A stretch of 64,000 bases of DNA from Paenibacillus lautus NBRC 15380. GTDB lineage: Bacteria > Bacillota > Bacilli > Paenibacillales > Paenibacillaceae. The notes under the pieces were generated by a model. It saw nothing but the letters and a program-made list of their open reading frames with translations, did not search any database and was not told the DNA's origin. The DNA lies in the NCBI RefSeq assembly GCF_004000945.1, contig NZ_BIMF01000001.1, forward strand, positions 310,001 to 374,000, read 5' to 3'. The translations under genes were made by a program, and so were the position numbers. Below are positions 17,595 to 27,251 of this stretch, piece after piece; position 1 is the stretch's first letter; each line of letters opens with the position of its first letter.

Positions 17595-18611
17595 TCAGCC
17601 TTTTAAATCCGGAAGCTCATCCAGTGTCACCGTAAACGGATGATGATAGGTTCGGATCAGCTGCTGTTCATCCGTATACTCTTCTGAATACCTTCGGTCA
17701 TTTCCTTCCCCGGTGAACACAAAGTTTCCATACCACGTGCAATTCCATGCCCATGGGCATCCGTCCTGCAGCATGAGATCGGGGTCCGGTATGACGCCAT
17801 TCTCAGTTAGCGCAATAATTTTCCTCGTGTCCGTATACGATAATGCCCTGCGGAACCGTTCGGATTGCGAACTGTAATCCCGGGCAGGGGGATAAATGTC
17901 CTCCCCGATGATATCGACGTATGAATCACCCGGATACCAATCCTTGTGCTGCCCGTTCCATACCCAGATCAGGTTGTTCAATTCGTGGTGATGCGTCATT
18001 CGCTCGTACATCAGCTTCCAGAGCGCGATGCAAGGCTCGGGGCCTTTGGCCCCCCACCAGAACCAGCCTCCAGAAGCCTCATGCAGCGGTCTCCACAGTA
18101 CCGGAATGTCGGCATCCTGTAGACGCTTAAGCTCATCTGCGATCGCATCGATATCCCGGATGATGAGGCTGTATTCCTCCGATGAAGGCTCGGACATCGC
18201 CCGTGCGATATCAAAGGTTGTTGCATTGGTGTAAAAGCCTCTGCCCCAGGTCCGATCCGGCGGCAAATCCATCAAATCCTTCGGGGCGTTCCAGTGCCAG
18301 CAGAAGGTCACGATCCCGCCGCGGTTCCACCACTTTATCGCCAGATCCGTGTCCTGACATTCGGCTCCGCGCTCCACCCGGGAAGGCGAGTAATTCATGA
18401 AATCGAATCCGCCGACGGCAGGGTATTTTCCCGTGACCTCGTGAATCATGTCGAACTCCGGCGTGGATATAACGCCGATCTGTTGACCCGTCAGCATCCG
18501 CTTCCCATATATGCTGCACAGATACCCCATTAACCGTTTGGCTTGATCGGAAGCAGCCGGGTTAATTAGGTCCGGTTGGACTTCATAGCGGGTGCTGCTT
18601 GCTTTTGTCAT
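17595..18611 (-). CDS. Beta-mannanase, glycoside hydrolase family 26
   Basis: Endo- or oligomer-acting beta-1,4-mannanase, 338 residues. Acid/base Glu178 is in WRPLHEASGGWFWWG and nucleophile Glu270 in LTENG, both canonical for GH26. The N-terminal GQQIGV and GGFDFMNYSP blocks also fit. There is no signal peptide from ATG 18611 (ribosome site GGATAGGAG), so it probably acts inside the cell on imported manno-oligosaccharides, unlike secreted GH26 enzymes. Longer in-frame extension upstream to 18710 would be read through the 19-bp repeats and is not supported. Gene lies between the second permease pair and the mannosidase. Confidence 0.95.
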   Translation of the reverse strand: MTKASSTRYEVQPDLINPAASDQAKRLMGYLCSIYGKRMLTGQQIGVISTPEFDMIHEVTGKYPAVGGFDFMNYSPSRVERGAECQDTDLAIKWWNRGGIVTFCWHWNAPKDLMDLPPDRTWGRGFYTNATTFDIARAMSEPSSEEYSLIIRDIDAIADELKRLQDADIPVLWRPLHEASGGWFWWGAKGPEPCIALWKLMYERMTHHHELNNLIWVWNGQHKDWYPGDSYVDIIGEDIYPPARDYSSQSERFRRALSYTDTRKIIALTENGVIPDPDLMLQDGCPWAWNCTWYGNFVFTGEGNDRRYSEEYTDEQQLIRTYHHPFTVTLDELPDLKG

Positions 18612-18686
18612 GTGATTCACTCCTATCCTGTAATTGCCGAATCGGTGAAAGATCCCACAGGTTTCCTTCGCCCGTAACACAAATGG

Positions 18687-18740
18687 CACAACACCTATCC
18701 TGCGCCACAATACCTATCCTGCTACACAACACCTAACCTG
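18687..18740. repeat. Three 19-bp tandem repeats upstream of the GH26 gene
   Basis: The 16-base unit CACAAYACCTAWCCTG occurs at 18687, 18706 and 18725 with exact 19-base period. A partial copy (CCTATCCTG) reappears at 18622-18630 as part of the GH26 ribosome site region. On the minus strand each unit reads CAGGATAGG, similar to a ribosome site, so the repeats may derive from it. Confidence 0.8.
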
Positions 18741-18749
18741 AAGCAGTCT

Positions 18750-19745
18750 TTACCCAACAACCCCTGTACGCTCCACGCTCTCCACAAAATGGCGCTGCAC
18801 GAACAGATACAATCCGATGAGCGGCAGAATCGCCAGCAATATCCCCGTATCCACCACGAGTGCCACATAGTTCGGATCGGCCTTGGCCGATGAACCGAGT
18901 CCCATCAGGGCGGGAAGAAACTGATTCGCGTCCGCCGGCAGCGAAGCGATCTTCAGCGGCATTAGAGACTGTTCGCTCATGAAGAGCGAGGTATAGAAGG
19001 TGTCGTTATATTGCCAGACGAACGAGAACAGGGTCACCGTAATAAGCGGCGGAATCGCATTGGGAAGCATAATCGCAAAAAACGTCTTTATCCCGCCTGC
19101 ACCGTCGATCAACGCCGCCTCCTCAATCTCCTTCGGCAGCCCCCGGAAAAATTGACGGAAGATATAAATGAACAGTCCAGCCTTTAGCCCGGTGGCCGTA
19201 GCCGAAGTAATGATTGATGGCCAATAGCTGTTTAACAGATTGATACCCTCTTTTCCGGTAAACAATTGAACCAGTCCCAAAATATCGAAGCTGCGAAAGT
19301 GCAAATACATCGGTACCATCAGCGTGCTCATCGGGATCAGGATCGTCAGCACCACCAGGCCGAAGAGCAGATTGCTTCCCGGAAAGGTGAACCGGGCAAA
19401 GCCATACCCGGCAAGCGCGGTCGACATCGTGGTCAGCAGCATTGTGATGAATACGTAAATCATCGTATTAAGCAGCAGCGGCCAATAATCCAGCAAGTCG
19501 AGCACGAGCTTGAAATTATCCAATGTGAAGTGCACCGGAATCATATAAATCGTTGGATTATAAATATCCTGTTTGTCTTTGAACGCGACGGAAAACTTGG
19601 AGATGATCGGATAGATGATGATGAATGTAATGCCGATGATCAGCAGATAGCGGAACACCGCCCACAGGATAGGCAGCGCCTTGTTCTTGAACCGATTCAT
19701 TCGTTCCTGAGCCGTTTCGTCCGAGCGATCCCGAATCGATGCCAT
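18750..19745 (-). CDS. Carbohydrate ABC permease, MalG/LacG type (second pair)
   Basis: Inner permease of a CUT1 sugar importer, 331 residues with six predicted membrane segments and an N-terminal cytosolic tail of about 28 residues. The EAA loop is EIEEAALIDGAGGIKTFFAIMLPNAIP, the docking site for the ATPase. ATG 19745 is preceded by AAAGGAGGTCCGT. It follows the MalF-type permease at 19794-20693. This is the second permease pair of the operon and lies next to the DUF5696 gene and the mannan hydrolases. No ATPase gene is in the operon, as is usual where an MsmX-like protein is shared. Confidence 0.93.
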   Translation of the reverse strand: MASIRDRSDETAQERMNRFKNKALPILWAVFRYLLIIGITFIIIYPIISKFSVAFKDKQDIYNPTIYMIPVHFTLDNFKLVLDLLDYWPLLLNTMIYVFITMLLTTMSTALAGYGFARFTFPGSNLLFGLVVLTILIPMSTLMVPMYLHFRSFDILGLVQLFTGKEGINLLNSYWPSIITSATATGLKAGLFIYIFRQFFRGLPKEIEEAALIDGAGGIKTFFAIMLPNAIPPLITVTLFSFVWQYNDTFYTSLFMSEQSLMPLKIASLPADANQFLPALMGLGSSAKADPNYVALVVDTGILLAILPLIGLYLFVQRHFVESVERTGVVG

Positions 19746-19793
19746 ACGGACCTCCTTTTTTCCTGCACCCGTCAGTCAGGAATCTCTTTGCCA

Positions 19794-20693
19794 TTAGTTT
19801 TGATAAAAGGTTTTCCTCGAGACGATGATCCCCATGATGATCAGCAGCAAGCTGATGACGATGGTATACAGCCACGCCATCGCGGCACTGAGACCGAAAT
19901 TCTGCGTCTTGAAAGCCGTCTCGTAAATCGTCCGGGTCACCGTGCTGTCCGCAAACGAATCAATGATGGTATAAATCATGTTGGTCAGGATGAGCGGGCT
20001 CACCATCGGAAACGTGATTTTCCAGAACGATTCATAAGCGGTAGCCCCTTCAATCTTCGCTACCTCATACATTGAGCCCGGCACGGCCTGCAAGGCTGCA
20101 AGAAAGATCAGAATCTGCACGCCCGAGCTGCTGATAATATCGTAGATCCTCATGACAGCCCCGATAATATACTCGGTGACGGTAATGGGAAATCCGGCCT
20201 CGGATAAAATACGTACCATCGACAGCACATTGAATTGCCCGGAAGCTTGCCCGAGCTCCTCCGCCACCGTGGCGTTTCCGACCAGATTGATCAGACCCGA
20301 GGTTTCCGCTGCCGAAATCGCGCCTGACGCCAGGATGACCGGCAGGAAGAAAATCGCCCTGGCAAGGGCTCTCCCCCGGAATTTCTGATTCAGCAGAACG
20401 GCTGAGAACAAACTGAAAAACAAGATCAGCGGAACGTCCACCACCATGCCCAGTATCGATTCCGTCAAGATCCGGTTGAAATTCGCGTCCACGAACAGCG
20501 CGGTACTGAAATTGCTCCATCCAACCGGCTCCAGTTCATAGCCTGTGGGGGAAATGTTCAATTTACTGAAGCTGAACAGAATCGACTGTAACAGGGGTCC
20601 GGCAAACAGAAATATGAAACCGATCAGCCATGGCGCGATGAAGAGGAGGCCGAGCATGGATCTTTTCTGAGTCAGGGACAATCTCATTTTCAT
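19794..20693 (-). CDS. Carbohydrate ABC permease, MalF/LacF type (second pair)
   Basis: Partner of the preceding permease, 299 residues. N-terminal RSMLGLLFIAPWLIGFIFLFAGPLLQSILFSFS is the standard CUT1 opening. EAA region: GSMYEVAKIEGATAYESFWKITFPMVSP. The substrate-facing loop between segments 2 and 4 is long (SAAETSGLINLVGNATVAEELGQASGQFN) compared with a usual MalF-type protein. Start ATG overlaps the DUF5696 stop by ATGA (20690-20693), indicating translational coupling. Confidence 0.92.
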   Translation of the reverse strand: MKMRLSLTQKRSMLGLLFIAPWLIGFIFLFAGPLLQSILFSFSKLNISPTGYELEPVGWSNFSTALFVDANFNRILTESILGMVVDVPLILFFSLFSAVLLNQKFRGRALARAIFFLPVILASGAISAAETSGLINLVGNATVAEELGQASGQFNVLSMVRILSEAGFPITVTEYIIGAVMRIYDIISSSGVQILIFLAALQAVPGSMYEVAKIEGATAYESFWKITFPMVSPLILTNMIYTIIDSFADSTVTRTIYETAFKTQNFGLSAAMAWLYTIVISLLLIIMGIIVSRKTFYQN

Positions 20694-23266
20694 GCCCGGT
20701 CACCCCCTACGGCATAATTTTGCGGTTCCACTAGAGTCCCGTTCACATCGACGGCTTGATCGGTATAATTGATCAGAATCGACGTACCGCTCTCATATTT
20801 CACTTCAACGACGCCGTCAGCATGCCGCATATGCTCTACCATCCGCTCCGTCCGGAGCGGCGCCAGTACCTCATTCAGCTCTTGGTACAAGGAAACTGCC
20901 TCATCAAACCAATCCTTGTAATGGGTGGAGTACATGTCATCGAAACGCGTGTACTTCAGCTTCGAGCTTTGCTCATAAGACCACAGAAAGTGTGGAGCCG
21001 ACCCGAATTCCAGCGACTGCAGGAGCTGCTTGCGCAGGTTTTGCTCATTCAGGTTATTGACCGATGCTCCCGCATAATCCAGATAGCCGTGGATGACCAT
21101 TTGATAAAACGGCACTGCCTCATCTGTCAGCCCAAATCCGCTGCTCCACGTCGGTGCATCAATCACGTGGCTGGCATAAGGCCAGCTGTATGCATTAGCA
21201 CCGGAAACCATCGTATCCGGGTAGGCCTCATGGAGCTTTTGCAGCTGATCAGTCACGATTTGCTTTGCGGTCTCGCGGAAAATCACCCGCTGCACTCGGT
21301 AATCTGAGCTCAGAACGTCGCCCAAGTCCCGCAATGAAACAGCCCCGACCCCAAAGCGTTCATATTGCCCCGCGAATTGGTCCACGTAATGGGGAAGCTT
21401 CGCCGGCGACATCAGGTTGTACGTACCGTAATAAGAGTCCATCCGGTTCGTGTTCCGATCATACGGATGCAGCGCTGCCGTTTCCCTGGTCACGTAACGG
21501 GATGCATCGGATGACGGCGTAAAAGCCCCATCGTCATGGTAGACATGCTGGAAGGCGACATCCGGGTACAACCCGCCGCCGGCGTCCTGCAATTGCTTGG
21601 ACAGCGCCTTCAGCTCGGCGGCGTTTCCGACAACGCTGTCTGTCTTTACCTTCACCGGAGTTTTGTGATGGACGCCTTTGCCAAACCATCCGAGGTAACG
21701 CATCCGGAGATTGGCGATGCCCTCGCCTTTCAGAAGAGCGGCAATCTCGCCTGCCTGCTCGAAGGTGGTCATCGAGACGACGGCATCATACGGCACGCCC
21801 AGAAAAGATTTCCGTTTATCCACGCTTCCCAGCATATCGAGATAGAACGGGATGCCCTCCGCTTCTTCCAGGGGAGCCAGCTTGTTTTCCTCCACAAGCG
21901 TTTCCTGATATAAGCGGGCCATGCCCGAGTAGCTGGCCTCATCGCCGGACAGGAAACGGTATCTTACGGACAGCTTTCCGTTGTAGAGCTTGTCATTCAG
22001 AAGCTGGATCTCCTGTACCGTGCTGCCGGTGTATAGCTCCAGCATATCCTCGCCGCGCACGGCAAAGCTGCTGAATATATGATTGTACGAGTTCTGCTTC
22101 CCGCCGATGTCTGCGGACACGCTCGCGATAGCATCGCCTTCGTCAATCACGGCAAACCAGCCGCGGTCGCCGCTCTTCATTCCGAACACAGGCATCCGTG
22201 CCTGCTCCGCCACTTGCCCGCGGCTGCCGCTGTTGTTATTCGGATCGGTGCCGTATATTCGCTGCACGTACTGCTCTTCCTTCACTTTGCCGTTATTCAG
22301 CTTAATCAGGCTGCCGCTGCCGTCCGGCACCAGCATATATCCCTGTTCCTTCGAGCCCGCCGCGCCGAAATAGCGAAGCAGCTCCACGCTGCGCAGACGG
22401 TGGCTCTCACTTTCCGTTACCTGATCAAGCGGTATGGAAACGATCAGCGAATCCTCCTCCAGCCGGTATTCGAGCGGAACCTTGAACTGCGGTTTCGAAG
22501 AGGCGCTTGCGGCCGCTCCTCCACCCGCTTCGTTATCGTAGGCAAGATCCTCCGCGGTGTAGCCCGCTTGTTCAAACGCCCCCAGCATTTTTTTCAGCAC
22601 CAGCTCTTTCTTGATCTGGTCATCCAATCGCTCCAGCATCGCAGGGTTATCCTTCAAGGGGTAATACCGGGCCTGAACGTATCTCGCCAGCGACTCATCC
22701 AGCTTGCTGACCACCTTCTCCTGCAACCGGTCCTGCGAGATGTATTTCGGTAAGGCATCGATCCCGAGCGACACATCTCCCAGCGTATACGTGACTCGAA
22801 TTCCGTTGTCCAAGCTTTCTGCCGTATAGTTCCCGTTCATCACACTCCACGTATAATTCGGATAGGTCTCAAGCGTGCCGATCCCATCCCGGAACGTCAG
22901 CGTCAATTGCGAAGATAGCACTTCCTTCTCAAACGGCGAGGCAATTCCGTCCTCCATCCGGTCTGGCGGATTACTGTACCATACCGTATCGCTCCGCTTA
23001 TCCCGTACCGCCACCTCGGTCGTTTCCGGATGATAATACAGGGCAAGCGCCGCCGTCTCCGCCACCAGATCCATACCGGGTACGCCGTCCGTCGAATCGT
23101 TCAGGACGGTCAGCTCACCGCCCGGCGTCGACTCGGCTGCCGCGGTACGGTAAGCCGCCACGTCCACCGCCGGTGCTCCCCGGTTCACGTAGATCAGAAA
23201 GCCCGCAGCAATACACGTTATTACGGTACATGCAAGCACCGTGTACAGCCATTTTCTTTTTTTCAC
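20690..23266 (-). CDS. DUF5696 membrane-anchored extracellular protein
   Basis: 858 residues from GTG 23266, which follows AAGGAGG with an eight-base gap; a TTG at 23317 is in frame but unsupported. One N-terminal membrane segment (LYTVLACTVITCIAAGFLIYV) should anchor a large outside domain. The first part (to about residue 470) looks beta-rich; the later part, from FYLDMLGSVDKRKSFLGVP, resembles a glycosidase-like TIM barrel, with acidic residues after strands (for example VSLRDLG and WSYEQSS). I know this domain as DUF5696, without assigned activity, commonly beside sugar permeases in Paenibacillus. Glycosidase or glycan-binding function is inference from fold impression and neighbours. Confidence 0.8.
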   Translation of the reverse strand: MKKRKWLYTVLACTVITCIAAGFLIYVNRGAPAVDVAAYRTAAAESTPGGELTVLNDSTDGVPGMDLVAETAALALYYHPETTEVAVRDKRSDTVWYSNPPDRMEDGIASPFEKEVLSSQLTLTFRDGIGTLETYPNYTWSVMNGNYTAESLDNGIRVTYTLGDVSLGIDALPKYISQDRLQEKVVSKLDESLARYVQARYYPLKDNPAMLERLDDQIKKELVLKKMLGAFEQAGYTAEDLAYDNEAGGGAAASASSKPQFKVPLEYRLEEDSLIVSIPLDQVTESESHRLRSVELLRYFGAAGSKEQGYMLVPDGSGSLIKLNNGKVKEEQYVQRIYGTDPNNNSGSRGQVAEQARMPVFGMKSGDRGWFAVIDEGDAIASVSADIGGKQNSYNHIFSSFAVRGEDMLELYTGSTVQEIQLLNDKLYNGKLSVRYRFLSGDEASYSGMARLYQETLVEENKLAPLEEAEGIPFYLDMLGSVDKRKSFLGVPYDAVVSMTTFEQAGEIAALLKGEGIANLRMRYLGWFGKGVHHKTPVKVKTDSVVGNAAELKALSKQLQDAGGGLYPDVAFQHVYHDDGAFTPSSDASRYVTRETAALHPYDRNTNRMDSYYGTYNLMSPAKLPHYVDQFAGQYERFGVGAVSLRDLGDVLSSDYRVQRVIFRETAKQIVTDQLQKLHEAYPDTMVSGANAYSWPYASHVIDAPTWSSGFGLTDEAVPFYQMVIHGYLDYAGASVNNLNEQNLRKQLLQSLEFGSAPHFLWSYEQSSKLKYTRFDDMYSTHYKDWFDEAVSLYQELNEVLAPLRTERMVEHMRHADGVVEVKYESGTSILINYTDQAVDVNGTLVEPQNYAVGGDRA

Positions 23267-23279
23267 GGTTGCGGCCTCC

Positions 23280-23900
23280 TTATTGCCTGAATAGGATCTC
23301 TCGGTAAACGTTGGCAACGAACGTGTAAATCTGCTGCAGCATGCTCAGGACGAGCGTGCCCAGAAATACGATAATGCCCATGACGATCAAGCTCAGAAAC
23401 ATCGTGACGATCGTTTTGCCTGCGGAGTATTGATGAACCGTCATCGTACCGACAAAGAGCAGCCCGATAAACCAGATCGCCGCTACCAATGTGAGCAGAT
23501 AGTAGAACACGGTCTCTTCCTGGACCATGAACTGGCTCGCCAGCGTCATGGGCGGATAAATCAGAACCATCGGAATGAGGGCATACGCGCTGGCCATCAC
23601 AATCTCTTTAAACTTTCCTTCCCCGCCCATGAGCGTGGTGACTGACCAGTTGGAGATGCACCACAGAAAGAACGGGAGCACGATATAGATCAGTTCGTCG
23701 ATGCTGCTCAGCATCCTCGGATCATTGTAATTGACCAGGAATCCCGCATACTGCCGCTGCAGAATCATGGCAATGACCACTAGTATCAATACGAGATAAG
23801 CAACCCCAAGACGTCCTCTGTTCTCGTACTTCAGGTCCCAATATCCATCGAACGGGTGAACGATCAAATGAAGGGGGAATTTAAGATAATCCTGCTTCAT
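23280..23900 (-). CDS. YIP1-family integral membrane protein
   Basis: 206 residues with five or six hydrophobic segments (about 33-50, 68-85, 100-125, 133-155, 165-190). The FPLHLIVHPFDGYWDLKYENRGR opening and overall layout match bacterial YIP1-domain proteins. Its role is unknown; in this operon it lies between the NHL-repeat protein (overlap 20 bases) and DUF5696 (13 bases), so the three are almost certainly translated together and may assemble in the membrane with the permeases. Confidence 0.8.
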   Translation of the reverse strand: MKQDYLKFPLHLIVHPFDGYWDLKYENRGRLGVAYLVLILVVIAMILQRQYAGFLVNYNDPRMLSSIDELIYIVLPFFLWCISNWSVTTLMGGEGKFKEIVMASAYALIPMVLIYPPMTLASQFMVQEETVFYYLLTLVAAIWFIGLLFVGTMTVHQYSAGKTIVTMFLSLIVMGIIVFLGTLVLSMLQQIYTFVANVYREILFRQ

Positions 23901-25344
23901 GCTTCCCTTCCCTCCTCTGCTTTCGGTATCTTACCGTTCTATAGACCGCATAGAGCAGCACGCCCCCGGTCCCTGCCGATAAAAAGGTGCCGAAATGCTC
24001 CTTCAACACCTCTCTGCGATATCGTTTATAAGCAACGGAATAATTCTTGCGGTCCATGCCCAGCTCAAAATATCGAAGGGCGTCCTTGTTCTCCCCCTTC
24101 ATGAGTTTCGCTTTCCCGATACCGATATAAGCGATGTCATAGTTGGCATTGAGCTGAAGCACGCGTTCCCAGTACCTTTCCGCCTCCGCATCTTCTCCCC
24201 GGTGATGATGGCGGACAGCAAGGTTAACCTGCTTCCCGAACTCGGTCGGCTCGAACATGACAATGCTCGCTTTTCCCCGGTCCAGCACAAGCTGACGGTC
24301 TCCAAGCTGTTCAATCGCCGCGGGCGTTTTAAACACACCCAGCTGATTCCCGATACCGCCGTAGACATACAATAGGTTCCCGGTCTCATCGTAGGTGAAT
24401 ACGCGCCCCTGGGTAGAGTCCAGTGCACTGTATATCCCGTCGCCAAGCACTTTAATATCAACGAACTTGGAGGGCCCTACCGTTCTCCGATAATAAATAT
24501 CCCCGGCAACCGGAAAGTAGCCAAAGCGTTTCAACACATCCTCTCCCGACGGATTGAGGCGTTTAATCGGCTCCTTGGAGCCGACATCAATATTCGTGGC
24601 ATAAACGAACCCTTTGGCGTCGATATCCAAATTGGAGAATTCCGTCGGGATGAACAGTCTCATCTGGGCCTTTTGCGCGCTCGTTGATACCAATCGCCAG
24701 AAATAATCGCCATAATCGCGTTTCACCTTAATCGTTCCGACGTAGCCTAGAAAGGTACCGTCCTCTTCGAACTGCATAATACCTTCGTAAACGCCGCGTG
24801 CGACTACGAATACCCGCTTGGCTTCATCCACCGTTACTTTCAGCGGAATGAATTGAAAGCCTTGAGGCAGCACATCCGACTCCGGCTGCTCGATGATCCG
24901 GACAAGCGTGCCTTCAGCCGTTAATACGACAACCCGCTGGTGGTCCGTATCCGCAACATAGATTTGCTCATCTCCGTCAATGAAGATGCCGGTAGGGTTC
25001 GCAAAACCGTCCTCTTTCCCTTCATTCATAAAAGTATCGATGACACGAACGACCTTCCACGTTTCATCGAGGCAAACAATTCGTTTGTTGCCGCTGTCCA
25101 GCACGTAGATGTTTCCGGCCTCTGACACATGCATATCGCTGGGCTCCAGAAACTCCCCGATACCCAGATCCTTCCCTGTCACGGAGCGAACCGGCAGATA
25201 GGCTGCAGGCACAGCGACCGTTTCCTCCCAATAATTGTAGATATAGCTCTCATACGGAGCACTGGCGGAGACGCTCCCAGGCATCAGGCCGGTTAGCAGC
25301 AGGGAGGCCGCCGCGAGCGATAGCAACCATTTTTTCGCTGACAT
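23881..25344 (-). CDS. Secreted NHL-repeat beta-propeller protein with TPR-like tail and C-terminal anchor
   Basis: 487 residues. Signal peptide (residues 1-28, cut near SVSASA). A six-bladed propeller of NHL type follows: repeated FLEPSDMHVSEAGNIYVLDSGN, ANPTGIFIDGDEQIYVADTD and similar units up to about residue 370. Residues 380-445 look like TPR helices (AERYWERVLQLNANYDIAYIGIGKAKLMKGENKD). A C-terminal membrane segment (about 455-472) ends in a basic tail (RKQRREGK), giving an outside propeller fixed to the membrane. ATG follows AGGGGGGATCAC. NHL propellers usually bind proteins or carbohydrates; ligand here unknown. Confidence 0.82.
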   Translation of the reverse strand: MSAKKWLLSLAAASLLLTGLMPGSVSASAPYESYIYNYWEETVAVPAAYLPVRSVTGKDLGIGEFLEPSDMHVSEAGNIYVLDSGNKRIVCLDETWKVVRVIDTFMNEGKEDGFANPTGIFIDGDEQIYVADTDHQRVVVLTAEGTLVRIIEQPESDVLPQGFQFIPLKVTVDEAKRVFVVARGVYEGIMQFEEDGTFLGYVGTIKVKRDYGDYFWRLVSTSAQKAQMRLFIPTEFSNLDIDAKGFVYATNIDVGSKEPIKRLNPSGEDVLKRFGYFPVAGDIYYRRTVGPSKFVDIKVLGDGIYSALDSTQGRVFTYDETGNLLYVYGGIGNQLGVFKTPAAIEQLGDRQLVLDRGKASIVMFEPTEFGKQVNLAVRHHHRGEDAEAERYWERVLQLNANYDIAYIGIGKAKLMKGENKDALRYFELGMDRKNYSVAYKRYRREVLKEHFGTFLSAGTGGVLLYAVYRTVRYRKQRREGKHEAGLS

Positions 25345-25354
25345 GTGATCCCCC

Positions 25355-26266
25355 CTAATCCTTCATTCCGGATGTGGCCATCGTCTCGATAATCCGGCTC
25401 TGCGAGAACAGAAAGAGCACAATCGGCACACTCATCAGGATGACTGCCACGGCTGCGCCTGCGCCGGCCCGGGAAATACCGCCCAGAATGATCTGATTGG
25501 AAGCATAATGCAGGGTCTTGAGCTGCTCGCTGTAAATAAAGCCGTTGCCATCGGTTCCCCACAGGATCTGGAACAGCAAAATGATCAGCGTGAGCCAAGC
25601 CGGCTTCACGTTCGGCATCACGATGGACCAGAAGATCCGATATTCGCTGGCTCCGTCGATCTTGGCCGCTTCAAGCAGGGCATCCGGTATCTGCTCCATG
25701 AACTGCTTCATCAGGTACAAGCCGAGTGAATAGCCGAAAGCCGGTATAATGACGGCCCAGTAGGTGTCGATGAGCCCCAGCCACGACAGGATCATATAGT
25801 TCGGCGTCGCCGTAACGACCGGCGTGAACATCAGGGACAGCACCACGACCTGGAACAGGAACACCTTGCCCGGAAACTTGTGTTTGGCCAGCGGATAAGC
25901 CGCGGCGGATGCAAAGATCACATGCCCGACAATGCCGATCCCGGTTATGAAAACCGTATTGAAGATATACCGCGAGAACGGCACCCAGGACTGGCCGAGC
26001 AGGTTGATCAAATCGGAAAAATTGTTCCATGTCGGATTGCGGACAAATAATGTGGGCGGGAACAAGAAAATCTCGTCCAGCGGCTTGAACGCATTGTTGA
26101 TGGCGTACACCAAAGGCAGCGCCATGAAAGCGCCAAACACTGCCAGCAGCGCAAACAGGGAGAAGGTGCCCATGAAGGATCGGTTTACCCGTTTGCTGCG
26201 AGCTTTAAGACTTACGTTCAGCAGGCGGCTGCCCCGTTTTTTCGGAAGTTCGTATGTAACCCTCAT
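25355..26266 (-). CDS. Carbohydrate ABC permease, MalG type (first pair)
   Basis: 303-residue CUT1 permease with six membrane segments. EAA loop: IPDALLEAAKIDGASEYRIFWSIVMPNVKP. ATG 26266 has AGGTGAG seven bases upstream; a GTG at 26278 is also in frame and overlaps the previous stop. It is followed after ten bases by the NHL-repeat gene. Belongs to the first permease pair of the mannan operon. Confidence 0.93.
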   Translation of the reverse strand: MRVTYELPKKRGSRLLNVSLKARSKRVNRSFMGTFSLFALLAVFGAFMALPLVYAINNAFKPLDEIFLFPPTLFVRNPTWNNFSDLINLLGQSWVPFSRYIFNTVFITGIGIVGHVIFASAAAYPLAKHKFPGKVFLFQVVVLSLMFTPVVTATPNYMILSWLGLIDTYWAVIIPAFGYSLGLYLMKQFMEQIPDALLEAAKIDGASEYRIFWSIVMPNVKPAWLTLIILLFQILWGTDGNGFIYSEQLKTLHYASNQIILGGISRAGAGAAVAVILMSVPIVLFLFSQSRIIETMATSGMKD

Positions 26267-26270
26267 GCGT

Positions 26271-27239
26271 CTACTCACCTACCTTGCGCAGCAATTTTTG
26301 GACGATCAGGTTGGTCCCCACCATTAAGATGAACAGCACGGTCGCAATCGCCGACGCAAAGCCCATCTCGAAGCGCGTCGTGCCGAAATCAATGAGATGC
26401 GTTACGATCGTTTCCGCCGCGTAGTTCACGCTCGGGAAACCGGCCAGCGCAATCGATACGTCGGCCACGGCAAACGATGTCGTAAGCTGAATGACCGCGC
26501 CGAACATAAGCTGCGGCCGCATCGAAGGCAGCGTTATGAACCACAGCTCCTGCCAGCGGTTGCGGACCCCGTCCACGGCACCCGCTTCGTAGAGCGTTTT
26601 ATCTACAGTTTGAAGTCCGGCAATGAAAGCCAGGAAGCCGGTTCCGAGGCTGAGCCAGAGCTGGACCAAAATGATAATCGGCATGATCAACGCTTCGGTT
26701 TTCAGCCATTGGATCGGCTCCAGGATGAGGCCCAGCTTAATCAGCATGCCGTTCGCTATGCCGTAGCGGTCGCCCGAGAAGATCATCAGCCAGATGAAGT
26801 AAATGTTCCCCGAGATCGAAGGCGCATAGAAGATCAGGGTCATGAACGCCCGCAGCCGCGGACCCAGCTCATTGATGACCCAGGCAAACAGGAAGCAGGC
26901 CAAATAACTGATGGGGCCTGTTATGGCGGCAAAGAGCAGCGTGTTCTTCAGCGCGACCAGAAAGATATCGTCCTCCAGGAACAGGCGCGTATAATTATCC
27001 CAGCCGACAAACCGCGGAAACTCCAGCATATTGAAATACGTAAAGCTGAGAATCATCGAAATGACGACCGGAAAAATGGTAAACAGCGTAAACAGGATCA
27101 TATAAGGCGCAAGCAATATATAGGAATGCTTGCTGGCCTTCATCTCCGCCAGCTTCCGCTTCCACCAGGATTGCGGCTTGACGGGGCGGATAGCGGCAGA
27201 CATCGTAACCTCAGGATCCTGAAGGCTGGCATTATGCAA
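26271..27239 (-). CDS. Carbohydrate ABC permease, MalF type (first pair)
   Basis: 322-residue CUT1 permease. Opening YILLAPYMILFTLFTIFPVVISMILSFTYFNMLEFPRFVG is diagnostic; EAA region TLYEAGAVDGVRNRWQELWFITLPSMRP. TTG 27239 preceded by GGGGGAG; an ATG twelve codons later is the alternative. It lies 12 bases after the large binding-protein gene and is coupled to the MalG-type partner by a short gap or overlap. Confidence 0.93.
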   Translation of the reverse strand: MHNASLQDPEVTMSAAIRPVKPQSWWKRKLAEMKASKHSYILLAPYMILFTLFTIFPVVISMILSFTYFNMLEFPRFVGWDNYTRLFLEDDIFLVALKNTLLFAAITGPISYLACFLFAWVINELGPRLRAFMTLIFYAPSISGNIYFIWLMIFSGDRYGIANGMLIKLGLILEPIQWLKTEALIMPIIILVQLWLSLGTGFLAFIAGLQTVDKTLYEAGAVDGVRNRWQELWFITLPSMRPQLMFGAVIQLTTSFAVADVSIALAGFPSVNYAAETIVTHLIDFGTTRFEMGFASAIATVLFILMVGTNLIVQKLLRKVGE

Positions 27240-27251
27240 TTTGGACTCCCC

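Noticed and set aside
18612..18740. 19-bp tandem repeats as part of a CRISPR array
   Set aside because: Repeats are contiguous with three-base gaps and no unique spacers.
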